64,000 bases of DNA from Franconibacter pulveris DSM 19144 (GCA_000621185.1 JHYZ01000018.1:23994-87993), one strand, 5' to 3'; shown: positions 1 to 8,121, numbered from the stretch's first letter. The notes: generated by a model from the sequence alone, not told the origin. Numbers and translations are program-made.

Positions 1-715
1 CGTTAGTAAAGCCGGTTTTGGTCAGCTGAATATTCCAGTTCGGGCGATACACCAGGTGGTTAGTGTTGCGAAACGGCAGGGTATAGGCCGGATTCGAGAA
101 GGTCGCCATATCTTCATGCGTGGTGCTGAGCTGGCCTATTAGCGGATACTGCTTGCTGGCTATTAACAGCTTAGTCAGGTCGCGCGCCGTAGAGACGTTA
201 TGAATGGAAAGGCCTGTAGGCTCCACATAGCGGGTATGCGTCATCCCCAGTGCTTTCGCTTTCGCGTTCATGGCGCGGATAAACGCGTCATAGCCCCCCG
301 GGTAATGGTGCGCAAGGCTCGCCGCCGCGCGGTTTTCCGAGGACATCAGCGCCAGCAGCAGCATATTCTTGCGGCTTATTTCGCTGTTGAGGCGCACGCG
401 GGAATAGACCCCTTTCATTTCCGGCGTATGGCTGATGTCGACCTTAAGCTTCTCATCCAGCGGCAGACGGGCGTCCAGCACCACCATTGCGGTCATCACT
501 TTGGTAATGGAGGCTATCGGGCGAACCAGATCGGGATGGCTCGAATAGAGCACCTTATTGGTATCAAGATCGACGATCATGGCGCTGCCGGAGGCGATCT
601 CCGGCTGGGCCGCCGTTACGGCGGCGGGCGTTTTAGCGGCAACAGCTTGCGGCGCAAAAGGCGCGGCCAGCATCAGCGTCAGTGTAAACAGCGAAAGGCG
701 AAATTTTATCGGCAT
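1..715 (-). CDS. pbpG: D-alanyl-D-alanine endopeptidase, penicillin-binding protein 7 (3' end outside window)
   Basis: Low-molecular-weight penicillin-binding protein that cleaves D-alanyl-meso-diaminopimelate crosslinks of peptidoglycan in the periplasm. The reverse-strand frame starts at 715 with a signal peptide (basic start MPIKFR, hydrophobic core, cleavage probably near residue 26). All three active-site motifs of the peptidase S11 family are visible: SITK with the nucleophile Ser-69, SEN about 55 residues later, and KTG in the last visible codons. The gene runs off the left edge just after KTG, so the C-terminal domain is missing. It is followed on the chromosome by yohC, as in E. coli. 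Family and symbol are secure. Confidence 0.93.
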   Translation of the reverse strand, partial: MPIKFRLSLFTLTLMLAAPFAPQAVAAKTPAAVTAAQPEIASGSAMIVDLDTNKVLYSSHPDLVRPIASITKVMTAMVVLDARLPLDEKLKVDISHTPEMKGVYSRVRLNSEISRKNMLLLALMSSENRAAASLAHHYPGGYDAFIRAMNAKAKALGMTHTRYVEPTGLSIHNVSTARDLTKLLIASKQYPLIGQLSTTHEDMATFSNPAYTLPFRNTNHLVYRPNWNIQLTKTGFTN

Positions 716-852
716 GGTGTTTGTTCAGATTATTATTCACAAGCGTAATGACGCACACCGCAACCGTTTAGAAAATCAATAACGGCAGCAGGCGCCGCAT
801 GATACTCCGGCGTACCGCTACACCGCTACTGGAGAATCGTGTCGAAAGCTTA

Positions 853-878
853 CGTTGCTGGCGATGAAGCCAGCAACG
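853..878 (-). terminator. 10-bp hairpin between yohC and pbpG
   Basis: Perfect inverted repeat (arm CGTTGCTGGC, 6-nt loop) just downstream of the yohC stop on the reverse strand. No U-tract follows, so it may be a weak or factor-dependent terminator, or a 3'-end stabiliser, rather than a classical intrinsic terminator. Confidence 0.45.
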
Positions 879-885
879 CGCCCCC

Positions 886-1473
886 TCAGAATAGCCGATA
901 GCCGTAACCCCACAGCACCACGGTTAACGCCAGCAGAACTTCCAGCACCAGCACGCCGATGGCGAGTGTCGAACCGGAAAAATTAAGCCCCTCTTCCCGG
1001 TTGATATTAAGGAAGGTTGGAATGCCGACATAAAGCAGATAGCCGGTATAAAACAGCGCAACGGTGCCTACCAGAGCGCACAGCCATACGACCGGATAAA
1101 GCGCCACTATGCCGCTTAAAAAGAGCGGCGTGGCGACATAGCCGGCAAAGACCATGCAGCGCGCCAGCGAAGGACGTTGCGGCAGGCTGCGCGCCATCCA
1201 CCAGATAACGCGGCCCATGACAGCCACGCCCGCCAGCATCAGCGCGTAGAAGAGAATCGCCAGCGCGAAACCGGTGCCGAGCGAGAGCCGTACGATGTTG
1301 CCATCGTCAAAATCCCAGCCAATCTGCGTCGTGCCGATAAAGGCGCAGACCACCGGGATTGCGGCCATTAACAAAACATGATGGGTGTAGTGATGCGAAA
1401 CGGTTTCGTTTTCGCGCCGGATACTTTGCATTTCACGATCGGGATGGGAGAAGAGTCCCCAGACATGGTTCAT
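886..1473 (-). CDS. yohC: YohC, Yip1-family inner-membrane protein
   Basis: 195 residues, the length of E. coli YohC as I recall it, and near-identical in remembered stretches (start MNHVWGLFSHPDREMQ; end LTVVLWGYGYRLF). Five hydrophobic segments span roughly residues 30-50, 70-95, 105-130, 130-150 and 170-190, as in Yip1-domain inner-membrane proteins. No catalytic motif is visible and the biochemical role is unknown. It is probably a single-gene unit, divergent from yohD. Confidence 0.92.
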   Translation of the reverse strand: MNHVWGLFSHPDREMQSIRRENETVSHHYTHHVLLMAAIPVVCAFIGTTQIGWDFDDGNIVRLSLGTGFALAILFYALMLAGVAVMGRVIWWMARSLPQRPSLARCMVFAGYVATPLFLSGIVALYPVVWLCALVGTVALFYTGYLLYVGIPTFLNINREEGLNFSGSTLAIGVLVLEVLLALTVVLWGYGYRLF

Positions 1474-1640
1474 ATAGCCCCCTTAGTTGCTTAAGCAACG
1501 CGCTGTTAAGTATAACGCACGCGGCGATTAAAAAATAAACAGAGCGCATTTTCCAGGCGGGCAGACCCTTCGTTGAAGGCGCAGTGAATATCAGGGTGTA
1601 TGCTTTAAAGAAAGCCTTACGAGGAGAGCTGATTACACTT

Positions 1641-2216
1641 ATGGATATCAACGCGTTAATTGCCCAGTACGGCTACGCGGCGCTGCTGATTGGCAGCCTT
1701 GCGGAAGGCGAGACCATTACGCTTTTAGGCGGAGTGGCCGCGCATCAGGGATTGCTTAAGTTCCCGCTGGCGGTGCTGGCGGTGGCGCTGGGCGGCATGA
1801 TTGGCGATCAGGCGCTTTACCTTTTCGGCCGCCGCTTCGGCAACCGCGCGCTGACGCGCTTCTCACGTCATCAGAAAAAGATCGATCGCGCCCAGCGGCT
1901 GATTTTGCGTTATCCGGTGTGGTTTGTTATCGGCACGCGCTTTATGTATGGTTTTCGCGTTATCGGCCCGCTATTGATTGGCGCCAGCCGCGTGCCGCCA
2001 AAGCTGTTTATTCCGCTGAATATTGCAGGCGCGCTGCTGTGGGCGCTGATTTTCACCACGCTTGGCTACCTGGGTGGCGAGGTGATAGCCCCCTGGCTTG
2101 CGCGCGTCGACCAGCATCTGAAGCATTATATCTGGGTGGCATTGGCGGTCGCGATTGTGGTGCTGCTGCGCCTCTTCTTAAAGCGGCGCAGCAGACGGCG
2201 GGAAAATCAGGACTGA
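1641..2216 (+). CDS. yohD: YohD, DedA-family membrane protein
   Basis: 191-residue DedA/SNARE-associated (PF09335) inner-membrane protein. DedA proteins are linked to lipid flipping and envelope homeostasis; the role of YohD itself is not established. The family signature is visible: an early acidic EGET segment near residue 22, then a GxxxGD region near residue 55 and FxxRFMYGFR near residue 100. I chose the ATG at 1641 rather than the in-frame start 57 nt upstream because it begins MDINALIAQYGYAAL as in E. coli and follows a GAGGAG ribosome site. The last 10 bp overlap the convergent yohF. Confidence 0.92.
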   Translation: MDINALIAQYGYAALLIGSLAEGETITLLGGVAAHQGLLKFPLAVLAVALGGMIGDQALYLFGRRFGNRALTRFSRHQKKIDRAQRLILRYPVWFVIGTRFMYGFRVIGPLLIGASRVPPKLFIPLNIAGALLWALIFTTLGYLGGEVIAPWLARVDQHLKHYIWVALAVAIVVLLRLFLKRRSRRRENQD

Positions 2217-2980
2217 GGTTTGAACTGCGGGTTGGCGAGCATAAAGCCGCCATCGACGATAAACGACTGGCCGGTGGTATAGCTGGCGTCTTCAGAACAA
2301 AGCCATGCCACCAGACTTGCGATTTCTTTGGTCTCGCCCGGACGCGCCAGCGGCACGTTCGGCAGCGAACCCGGTTCGGCGTCCCCTTCATCCATGTCGT
2401 TCATCGGCGTCGCAATCGCGCCCGGCGCCACCGCGTTCACAAGTATGTTGTAACTAACAAGCTCCAGCGCCATCGATTTGGTCAGACCGCCAAGCGCATG
2501 TTTCGCGGCGGTGTAAGCGCTCGCCTCCGGCAGCGGCGTATGTTCATGCACCGAGGTGATGTTAACGATACGACCGCCCTGCCCCTGCTTCACCATCGCC
2601 CGGGCGGCAATTTGCGAGCAAAGAAAAGCGCCATGCACGTCTACCGTAAATATTTGCTGCCAGTCGTTGAAATCCACCTCAAGGAAGGGCGCTTTGTTCA
2701 TGGCGCCAGCGTTGTTCACAAGCGCATCAATGCGACCAAAGCGGTCAATCAACTCCTGAATGGCGTTCGCCCCTTCCGGCAGGTTGCTCAGGTTGAGCTG
2801 GATAAGCTCGGCGCGCCGACCAAAGCTTTCCACTTCTTTCGCCGTCTCCTTCGCCCCAGCGTCATCTTTATGCCAGGTGATGCCAACGTCATACCCCTGC
2901 TTTGCAAGGTAAATCGCGCACTTCTTGCCTATACCCGAATCTGACGCTGTAACAATCGCCACCTTGTTTGCAGAACTCAT
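2207..2980 (-). CDS. yohF: YohF, classical short-chain dehydrogenase/reductase
   Basis: 257-residue NAD(P)-dependent SDR oxidoreductase, assumed cytosolic, substrate unknown. The Rossmann dinucleotide motif TASDSGIGKK lies near residues 12-21, the NNAG motif near residue 90, the catalytic Ser in NITSVHE and the YTAAK catalytic pair near residues 156-160. The C-terminus (GGFMLANPQFKPQS) matches E. coli YohF. The stop overlaps the 3' end of yohD by 10 bp in convergent orientation. E. coli mdtQ, which follows yohF there, is absent. Confidence 0.9.
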   Translation of the reverse strand: MSSANKVAIVTASDSGIGKKCAIYLAKQGYDVGITWHKDDAGAKETAKEVESFGRRAELIQLNLSNLPEGANAIQELIDRFGRIDALVNNAGAMNKAPFLEVDFNDWQQIFTVDVHGAFLCSQIAARAMVKQGQGGRIVNITSVHEHTPLPEASAYTAAKHALGGLTKSMALELVSYNILVNAVAPGAIATPMNDMDEGDAEPGSLPNVPLARPGETKEIASLVAWLCSEDASYTTGQSFIVDGGFMLANPQFKPQS

Positions 2981-3061
2981 TGCGACCTCCGGTGTTTTCC
3001 ATAGAAGGAGTAAGTATAGGAGAGCGATGAGAACTGACCGGGTAAAGGGAAGATACGCGTT

Positions 3062-3631
3062 TCAGCCCGCCTGCAGCAGGGGCTCAAGCGCCAGCCATTC
3101 CCGCAGCAGAGCAACGGCCGCGTTGCCGTTACCCTCGCGCTGCGCCATCACAATGGCTCCGTCCACCAGCAGAGCCACACGCTGCGCCAACTGCCTGCCC
3201 TGCGGCGTATCCGGCAGGTGAGCGGCAAGCGCCTGCGTCATCTCTTCTTTATGAGCGCGTATCAACGCGAGGCTCTCCGGCAGCGCCTGGGCAAGCTCGA
3301 CCGTCGTGTTAATAAAGGCGCACCCCCGGTAGTGCTCGTCGGCAAACCACTGTTCCAGGGTTGCAGACAGCCCGGCGGCAAGCGAGCCGCCTTGCTGTCG
3401 CTGCGCGGCAAGCGACTGGCGAAACCAGCTTATCCAGCGCTCGTGGCGATACTGCAAAAAAGCGAGGATTAAGTCATTTTTTGCCGGAAAGTGCCGGTAA
3501 AAAGTCACTTTTGTTACGCCCGCCTCTTTAATGATGCGGTCGATGCCTGTGGCGCGAATGCCTTCACGGTAGAAGAGATCGTGCGCCGTTGCGAGGATGC
3601 GCTCGCGAGCGCTTACGTTTTCACTGGTCAT
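3062..3631 (-). CDS. TetR/AcrR-family transcriptional repressor
   Basis: 189-residue one-component repressor. An N-terminal TetR helix-turn-helix covers residues about 8-55 (RERILATAHDLFYREG, then GVTKVTFYRHFPAKNDL), followed by a helical ligand/dimer domain. An in-frame start 39 nt further upstream exists but would run into the operator; the ATG at 3631 has an AAGGAG ribosome site and the canonical N-terminus. It diverges from the SnoaL-like gene at 3737, with two near-identical palindromes between them, so it very probably represses both. The inducer is unknown. This pair is not in the E. coli yohF-dusC interval. Confidence 0.88.
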   Translation of the reverse strand: MTSENVSARERILATAHDLFYREGIRATGIDRIIKEAGVTKVTFYRHFPAKNDLILAFLQYRHERWISWFRQSLAAQRQQGGSLAAGLSATLEQWFADEHYRGCAFINTTVELAQALPESLALIRAHKEEMTQALAAHLPDTPQGRQLAQRVALLVDGAIVMAQREGNGNAAVALLREWLALEPLLQAG

Positions 3632-3662
3632 TTTGGCTCCTTGTGTAAAGAGTATCACGCAT

Positions 3663-3680
3663 GTAGACAATTCTGTCTAC
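3663..3680. promoter_or_regulatory. TetR-type operator, copy 1
   Basis: Palindrome GTAGACA-4 nt-TGTCTAC with perfect 7-bp arms, 32 bp upstream of the TetR-family start codon. The same arms recur at 3697-3714, centre to centre 34 bp away. Repressor identity is inferred from position. Confidence 0.75.
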
Positions 3681-3696
3681 ATGTGCCAGATTAGAT

Positions 3697-3714
3697 GTAG
3701 ACAGACCTGTCTAC
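3697..3714. promoter_or_regulatory. TetR-type operator, copy 2
   Basis: Second palindrome with the same perfect 7-bp arms (GTAGACA / TGTCTAC, spacer GACC), ending 22 bp before the start codon of the SnoaL-like gene. It would overlap that gene's promoter or ribosome-binding region. Confidence 0.75.
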
Positions 3715-3736
3715 CACCCTAAAGAGGAGCACCATC

Positions 3737-4204
3737 ATGGAAATCCGCCCGCCTTTGCCGCCTTTTACCCGCGAGTCGGCTATTGAGAAAACCCGTCTGG
3801 CGGAAGACGCCTGGAATAGCCGCGATCCGCTGCGCGTTTCCCAGGTTTATACGCCCGATACGCGCTGGCGCAACCGCAATGAAACCGTTATCGGTCGCGA
3901 TCGGGTTGTCGGGTTTTTACAACGCAAATGGGCACGGGAACTGGAGTACCGGCTGATCAAGGAGCTCTGGGCGTTCGAAGGCAACCGCATCGCGGTGCGG
4001 TTTGCTTACGAATGGCACGACGACTCCGGCACCTGGTATCGCAGCTATGGCAACGAAAACTGGGAGTTTAACGAGCAAGGACTGATGGCGCGCCGCTTCG
4101 CCTGTATCAACGACCAACCGATAACAGAAAGCGAGCGCCGCTTTTTCTGGCCTCTGGGTCGTCGCCCGGACGATCATCCGGGCCTGAGCGAATGCGGGTT
4201 TTAA
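3737..4204 (+). CDS. DUF1348 / SnoaL-like nuclear transport factor 2 family protein
   Basis: 155-residue single-domain protein of the DUF1348 group within the NTF2/SnoaL-like cone fold. The whole length looks like the family: N-terminal helix with [10 protein letters not shown], then [16 protein letters not shown] and a polar C-terminus. Such proteins are small cytosolic pocket proteins, often downstream of TetR regulators and induced by electrophiles or solvents; the reaction, if any, is unknown. The start has an AGGAG site at good spacing and lies just after two operator palindromes. It is probably the main target of the divergent TetR repressor. Confidence 0.85.
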   Translation: MEIRPPLPPFTRESAIEKTRLAEDAWNSRDPLRVSQVYTPDTRWRNRNETVIGRDRVVGFLQRKWARELEYRLIKELWAFEGNRIAVRFAYEWHDDSGTWYRSYGNENWEFNEQGLMARRFACINDQPITESERRFFWPLGRRPDDHPGLSECGF

Positions 4205-4217
4205 TACCGGAGCGCGT

Positions 4218-4269
4218 AAAAACAGACGTTAATCTGGCAGGGCAGCGTGGGTCAGATCTGTCTGTTTTT
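4218..4269 (+). terminator. Long interrupted stem-loop after the DUF1348 gene
   Basis: Perfect 10-bp outer arms (AAAAACAGAC / GTCTGTTTTT) enclose a second pairing ATCTG/CAGAT around a GC-rich apex. The distal arm ends in five T on the + strand, so it may terminate the DUF1348 transcript before yohP. The interrupted stem makes the call moderate. Confidence 0.45.
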
Positions 4270-4371
4270 CGCGCAACCAGGCCGCACCGACACGGCAAGC
4301 TCGCCATGAAAGACTACGCTTTCCTTGTAGCATCAATATTTTGCTCATTACCACAAGGAGAATTAGAGATG

Positions 4372-4455
4372 ATGAAGCTACTGCTGTGGGCCATTCTGAT
4401 TATTTTTATTATCGGGTTACTGGTGGTCACGGGCGTCTTTAAGATGATCTTCTGA
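4372..4455 (+). CDS. yohP: YohP, 27-residue single-span membrane protein
   Basis: Tiny inner-membrane protein: a short start MKLLLW, one hydrophobic helix of about 17 residues and a tail ending GVFKMIF, nearly identical to E. coli YohP as I remember it. An AAGGAG ribosome site lies 11 nt upstream (8 nt from a second in-frame ATG at 4369, which would add one Met). I kept 4372 to match the 27-residue E. coli protein. Its function is not established; such proteins usually modulate a membrane partner. Strong conservation among newer insertions argues for a real gene. Confidence 0.85.
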   Translation: MKLLLWAILIIFIIGLLVVTGVFKMIF

Positions 4456-4461
4456 CCAGCA

Positions 4462-4486
4462 GGGCGCCGCCTGCGCGGCGGCGTCC
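4462..4486. terminator. GC-rich hairpin between yohP and the metallo-hydrolase gene
   Basis: CGCCGC / GCGGCG pairing with a 4-nt loop in the 31-bp gap between two convergent stops. There is no clear U-tract on either strand, so terminator function is tentative. Confidence 0.35.
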
Positions 4487-5440
4487 TTACTCCTTCACCT
4501 GCAGGCTGCTGTAGTTAACAGGCACCCAACGGTATCCCTCCTGCGCTTTCTTCACTTTGCCTATGCCCGGGAACGCGATATGCGCCGAGGCTACCCAGGC
4601 GTTGCTCCGTGCGGCCATGTCGAGCGCTGTCTGGCGTTGCTCCACCGCTTTTGCCTGATCGACATCAAAGTGAATAGCCACTTCCGGTTGCGGCATCTGC
4701 ACCGCCTGTACATGGATAATATCGCCCCATAGCAGCAAGGTTTCACCGCCGCGGCTGACTTTATACATTACGCTGCCAGGCGTATGCCCTCCTGCGGGCA
4801 GCGCTTCGATATCCGGCATAATCTTCGCAGGCGCCGTGAAGGGTTCAAGCTTTCCGGCATCAATAACCGGACGCAGCGACCGTTCCGACTCCTCAAACGT
4901 GTGCCGCTGGCCTGGCTCCACGTCACTCGCATGCGCCGGATCCAGCCAGAAATCGACGTCGCGCTTATCCACCCGCACCGTTGCGTTAGGGAAAGCGGGT
5001 TTACCGTCGTGCTGTACGCCGCCGGAATGGTCGGCATGGATATGGGTCAGCAGCACAGTATCAATCTGTTCAGGCGGAATGCCCGCCGCCCGCAGGTTTT
5101 CCAGCAAATGGCCGCCCGCCTTGCCAAAGAGCGGCCCGGCGCCGCTGTCGACCAGGATAAGCCGCTTGCCGGTATTAATGACGTAAGCGTTGATGGAGGT
5201 TTCGGTGCGGGGCGTCATCGCCTGCTCCGCCATCCGGCGCGACAGGGTCGCCGGGTCGATGTGCGTGAGCAGTTTTTCACTGTCGATAACCACCGTGCCG
5301 TCGGAAACGGCGGTTATCTGCCAGTCGCCCAGCATCATCCGGTAATAGCCTGGCGCCTGTTTATCCGCAATCGGCACCGATTGCGCGCTGGTGGTGAAGG
5401 CGCAAAGCAGAAAAGTGGAAAGCGCTATCGCAAGCTTCAT
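4487..5440 (-). CDS. Exported metallo-beta-lactamase-fold hydrolase
   Basis: 317-residue MBL-fold metallohydrolase. An N-terminal signal peptide (MKLAIALSTFLLCAFTTSAQ) points to the periplasm. The dinuclear zinc site is visible: HIHADH at residues 133-138, a later GGHTPGS and a GDIIH aspartate. The layout resembles lactonase-like or AHL-lactonase-like MBL proteins with a lipocalin-like insertion, but the substrate cannot be read from sequence. The frame stays open further upstream, but that extension overlaps the divergent LysR gene and lacks a signal peptide at its start, so 5440 is preferred. It is probably controlled by the adjacent LysR regulator. Confidence 0.82.
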   Translation of the reverse strand: MKLAIALSTFLLCAFTTSAQSVPIADKQAPGYYRMMLGDWQITAVSDGTVVIDSEKLLTHIDPATLSRRMAEQAMTPRTETSINAYVINTGKRLILVDSGAGPLFGKAGGHLLENLRAAGIPPEQIDTVLLTHIHADHSGGVQHDGKPAFPNATVRVDKRDVDFWLDPAHASDVEPGQRHTFEESERSLRPVIDAGKLEPFTAPAKIMPDIEALPAGGHTPGSVMYKVSRGGETLLLWGDIIHVQAVQMPQPEVAIHFDVDQAKAVEQRQTALDMAARSNAWVASAHIAFPGIGKVKKAQEGYRWVPVNYSSLQVKE

Positions 5441-5493
5441 TGGGGTTCTCCGGGTTGATTTACCTTGTCGAAGTATCTGCCCGGCGCTAATAT

Positions 5494-5508
5494 CAATCCA
5501 ATTGATTG
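5494..5508. promoter_or_regulatory. Candidate LysR-type binding site between divergent genes
   Basis: CAATC-5 nt-GATTG dyad with perfect 5-bp arms, in the 76-bp gap between the MBL hydrolase and its divergent LysR regulator, 8 bp before the regulator's ATG. It has the T-N11-A form common for LysR proteins; assignment is by position. Confidence 0.5.
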
Positions 5509-5516
5509 GAGAGATT

Positions 5517-6431
5517 ATGACTATCAAAGAAAATGATTTTCGTAAAATCGACCTGAACCTGCTTATCGCTTTTGCCGTGCTTTTTCGTGAACAAAGCGTT
5601 TCGCTGGCGGCGGATAAGCTGCATCTCGGCCAGCCGGCGGTAAGCGGCGCGCTGTCGCGGCTGCGGGAGATGTTCGACGATCCGCTGTTTGTGCGCAGCG
5701 GCCACCGCATGCAGCCTACCGCCCGGGCCCAGGCGCTGCACAGCGAACTAATGCCCCTGCTGGAGCAGCTTCAGAGCGCGCTGTTTCAGCAGGCGGAGTT
5801 TCATCCCCAACAGGCCAACGCCACCATCACGCTTGGCATGACCGACTGGGTAGAGATGTGGCTGATGCCGCAACTGATTCCGGCATTACGCGACGCCGCG
5901 CCAGGGCTGCGCCTGAACGTGGTGGCGAGCGATCCCTTCACCGACGCCCAGCGTCTGGAAGGCGGCGAACTGGATATGGCGATAAGCGTGGCGCAGGCTT
6001 CCGCCCGCTGGCAGGAGCGCGAGGCGCTGACGCAAATGCCGTTCGTTACCCTCTGGCACCCGGAGCAAATTACGCTGAACGCCCCGCTCTCGCTGGAAAG
6101 CTATGCCGCTCATCCTCATCTTTTAGTCACCTATCGCGAAGCGTCCAGCAGTCAGATAGATACGCTGCTGGCTAAACAGGGGCGGCGGCGCACGGTGTGC
6201 TATACCACGCCGCACTTCGCCGCTCTGCCCGGCCTGCTGCGCCAGATGCCCGCGCTCGCCACCGTTCCCGCCGGGCTATCGGAAAACTGGCAGCGCAGTT
6301 GGGGCCTTGCCGCAAGTCCCGTGCCGCTGGACGTGCCTTGCATCGAGGTGGCGATGCTCTGGCATCAGCGGCATAACAGCGACCCGGCGCTAATGTGGCT
6401 GCGGGAATTTATTCGCCAGCGTTTTGGTTAA
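5517..6431 (+). CDS. LysR-family transcriptional regulator
   Basis: 304 residues. The N-terminal winged HTH (about residues 8-65: [16 protein letters not shown], then [20 protein letters not shown]) precedes a periplasmic-binding-protein-like effector domain. KIDLNLL with [15 protein letters not shown] is typical of the NodD/SyrM-like LysR subgroup. The start at 5517 follows a GGAGAG site; the frame is open further upstream but that would overlap the hydrolase signal-peptide region. Divergent from the MBL hydrolase, its likely target. It overlaps the convergent dusC stop by 4 bp. Effector unknown. Confidence 0.87.
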   Translation: MTIKENDFRKIDLNLLIAFAVLFREQSVSLAADKLHLGQPAVSGALSRLREMFDDPLFVRSGHRMQPTARAQALHSELMPLLEQLQSALFQQAEFHPQQANATITLGMTDWVEMWLMPQLIPALRDAAPGLRLNVVASDPFTDAQRLEGGELDMAISVAQASARWQEREALTQMPFVTLWHPEQITLNAPLSLESYAAHPHLLVTYREASSSQIDTLLAKQGRRRTVCYTTPHFAALPGLLRQMPALATVPAGLSENWQRSWGLAASPVPLDVPCIEVAMLWHQRHNSDPALMWLREFIRQRFG

Positions 6432-7360
6432 TGGCGGTTGATGGCGTCGGCAATGGCCGTTGACGTGGTTAAGGTGCGAATTTCGCGGAAAAGCGTGGTC
6501 GCTTCGCTGTATTCCTGACGCAGATAGCCGAGCCACTGCTTGATGCGCGCAACGTGATACATGCCGGTGTCGCCCTGCTTTTCCAGCCGGGTATATTTTT
6601 GCAGCAGCTTTACGACATCCGGCCAGGCCATACGCGGCTCGTTATATTTAATGACCCGGCTCAGGTTAGGCACGTTCAGCGCGCCGCGTCCTATCATCAC
6701 CGCGTCGCAGCCGGTAGCCTGCATGCACGCCTGAGCGCTTTGCCAGTCCCAGATTTCGCCGTTGGCGATAACGGGAATAGCAAGCCGCTCGCGAATTTCG
6801 CCAATGGCCTGCCAGTTAATGCGCTCGGCGCGGTAGCCATCTTCTTTTGTACGGCCATGCACCACCAGCTCGCTGGCCCCCGCCTGCTGCACGGCGTCAG
6901 CGATTTCAAAACGCCGCTCGCCGCTGTCCCAGCCAAGACGCACTTTTACCGTTACCGGCAGATGCGCTGGTACGGCTTCGCGCATCGCTTTAGCGCCGCG
7001 GTAAATCAGTTCCGGATCTTTTAAGAGCGTCGCCCCGCCGCCGCTGCCGTTCACGAGCTTTGATGGGCAGCCGCAGTTTAAATCAACCCCCCAGGAGCCA
7101 AGCTCCACCGCCCGCGCCGCATTTTCGCCCAGCCACTGCGGATGTTGGCCAAGCAACTGCACCCGCACCCGGGTGCCGGAAGGCGTACGGCTTTGCTGAT
7201 GCAGCTCCGGGCAGAGTTTATAGAATGATTTCACCGGCAGCAGCTGGTCCACCACCCGTAAAAACTCGGTGATGCAGAGATCGTAATCGTTCACTTCCGT
7301 CAGGAGTTCGCGCACCAGCGAATCGAGCACGCCTTCCATCGGCGCCAGTAAAACACGCAT
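6428..7360 (-). CDS. dusC: tRNA-dihydrouridine(16) synthase DusC
   Basis: 310-residue flavin enzyme that reduces uridine 16 in the D-loop of tRNAs using NADPH and FMN, in the cytosol. It has the TIM-barrel Dus fold with the catalytic Cys-98 in NCGCPS, the FMN/substrate motifs VKVRLGWD and VHGRTKE, and the phosphate-binding IANGEIWD and MIGRGAL segments. It matches E. coli DusC (315 aa) closely, with a slightly shorter C-terminus. A terminator-like hairpin lies in its leader (7382-7400). Confidence 0.94.
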   Translation of the reverse strand: MRVLLAPMEGVLDSLVRELLTEVNDYDLCITEFLRVVDQLLPVKSFYKLCPELHQQSRTPSGTRVRVQLLGQHPQWLGENAARAVELGSWGVDLNCGCPSKLVNGSGGGATLLKDPELIYRGAKAMREAVPAHLPVTVKVRLGWDSGERRFEIADAVQQAGASELVVHGRTKEDGYRAERINWQAIGEIRERLAIPVIANGEIWDWQSAQACMQATGCDAVMIGRGALNVPNLSRVIKYNEPRMAWPDVVKLLQKYTRLEKQGDTGMYHVARIKQWLGYLRQEYSEATTLFREIRTLTTSTAIADAINRH

Positions 7361-7381
7361 ATCGTTACCCGTAAGAAAAAG

Positions 7382-7400
7382 AGGCGCTATGGTAGCGCCT
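7382..7400 (-). terminator. Terminator-like hairpin in the dusC leader
   Basis: Perfect AGGCGCT-5 nt-AGCGCCT inverted repeat. On the reverse strand it is followed by C and five U, as in an intrinsic terminator, and it sits 21 nt upstream of the dusC start codon. It either ends a transcript from the 7.4-7.7 kb region or acts as an attenuator for dusC. Confidence 0.55.
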
Positions 7401-7445
7401 GCGGCGGCTGGCTGAAAGAGGCTAACCGCGCCGCGTTGCGGTTGC

Positions 7446-7580
7446 TCAGTCCATTAAGCTAACGTGTTTGCCATCAGCAAATCGCCCGTCCAGGCGCAGC
7501 GTACCGCCCAGCGCTTCTACGTAACGCTTTTTTTGGTTTCGTTTGTTGTAATAACGAGTGTGAAGAGACGCGCTTTGCAC
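7446..7580 (-). pseudogene. Probable 3' remnant of an XRE/HigA-like antitoxin gene
   Basis: A 44-codon open stretch ends at a TGA at 7446. Its last 28 residues (KRYVEALGGTLRLDGRF, then ADGKH) look like the C-terminal end of small XRE-type antitoxin repressors, which commonly finish with a YVEALGG-hydrophobic-FxDG pattern. No helix-turn-helix is encoded upstream in this frame, there is no good start (GTG at 7580 at best), and no toxin gene is near. I read it as a decayed toxin-antitoxin remnant; chance resemblance is possible. Confidence 0.4.
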
Positions 7581-7660
7581 ACCTGTCGCGATTTAGCGAA
7601 GCCGTAACGCTGTTCACCACTGTGCCTTGCGGGAATATCAAGTATGCTGACAATTCATGG

Positions 7661-7676
7661 TGTGATCGGTAGCACA
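7661..7676 (+). promoter_or_regulatory. CRP-like site upstream of yohJ
   Basis: TGTGATCGGTAGCACA matches the CRP consensus TGTGA-N6-TCACA at 9 of 10 positions. A TATGAT -10-like hexamer lies at 7693-7698, but the spacing (24.5 bp from site centre to hexamer start) is not the usual class II geometry, so the promoter assignment is uncertain. Confidence 0.5.
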
Positions 7677-7725
7677 GTTTACGCTTTAATTGTATGATGA
7701 ATGCATTCCGCAAAGGGTGACTTTC

Positions 7726-8121
7726 ATGAGTATTACGCTGACGACTCTCTGGCAATTCATACGCGCTTTTTTGTTAATTTACGCCTGCTTATATGCGGGC
7801 ATCGCTATCGCCGCCCTGCTGCCGATAACCATTCCCGGCAGCATTATCGGCATGCTGATTCTCTTCCTGCTGCTCTCTTTGCAGATCCTTCCCGCGAAGT
7901 GGGTTAAGCCTGGCTGCCATGTGCTTATCCGCTATATGGCGCTGCTGTTTGTGCCGGTCGGCATTGGCGTGATGCAGTATGTGGATGTGCTGCGCGCCCA
8001 GTTTGGCCCGGTAGTCGTCTCCTGCTTTATCAGCACGCTTCTGGTGTTTCTGGTGGTGAGCTGGAGCTCGCACCTGGTCCACGGCGAGCGCAAGGTCATC
8101 GGGCAGAAGGAGAAAAAGTGA
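7726..8121 (+). CDS. yohJ: YohJ, CidA/LrgA-family membrane protein
   Basis: 131-residue inner-membrane protein of the LrgA/CidA holin-like family, four predicted helices (about residues 8-28, 32-52, 62-85, 90-115). The [13 protein letters not shown] motif and the end [15 protein letters not shown] match E. coli YohJ. The ATG at 7726 gives the E. coli length; the frame is open 36 nt further upstream without support. It is the first gene of a two-gene operon with yohK. The family has been linked to murein hydrolase control and to pyruvate/acetate-linked export in other bacteria; the role here is inference. Confidence 0.92.
   Translation: MSITLTTLWQFIRAFLLIYACLYAGIAIAALLPITIPGSIIGMLILFLLLSLQILPAKWVKPGCHVLIRYMALLFVPVGIGVMQYVDVLRAQFGPVVVSCFISTLLVFLVVSWSSHLVHGERKVIGQKEKK

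Noticed and set aside
1919..2944. Long + strand open frame opposite yohF
   Set aside because: It overlaps two well-recognised genes (yohD, yohF), has no family resemblance and follows from G+C-rich codon structure.
4487..5710. 407-residue version of the metallo-hydrolase
   Set aside because: The extra 90 residues overlap the divergent LysR gene and precede a clear signal peptide at 5440.
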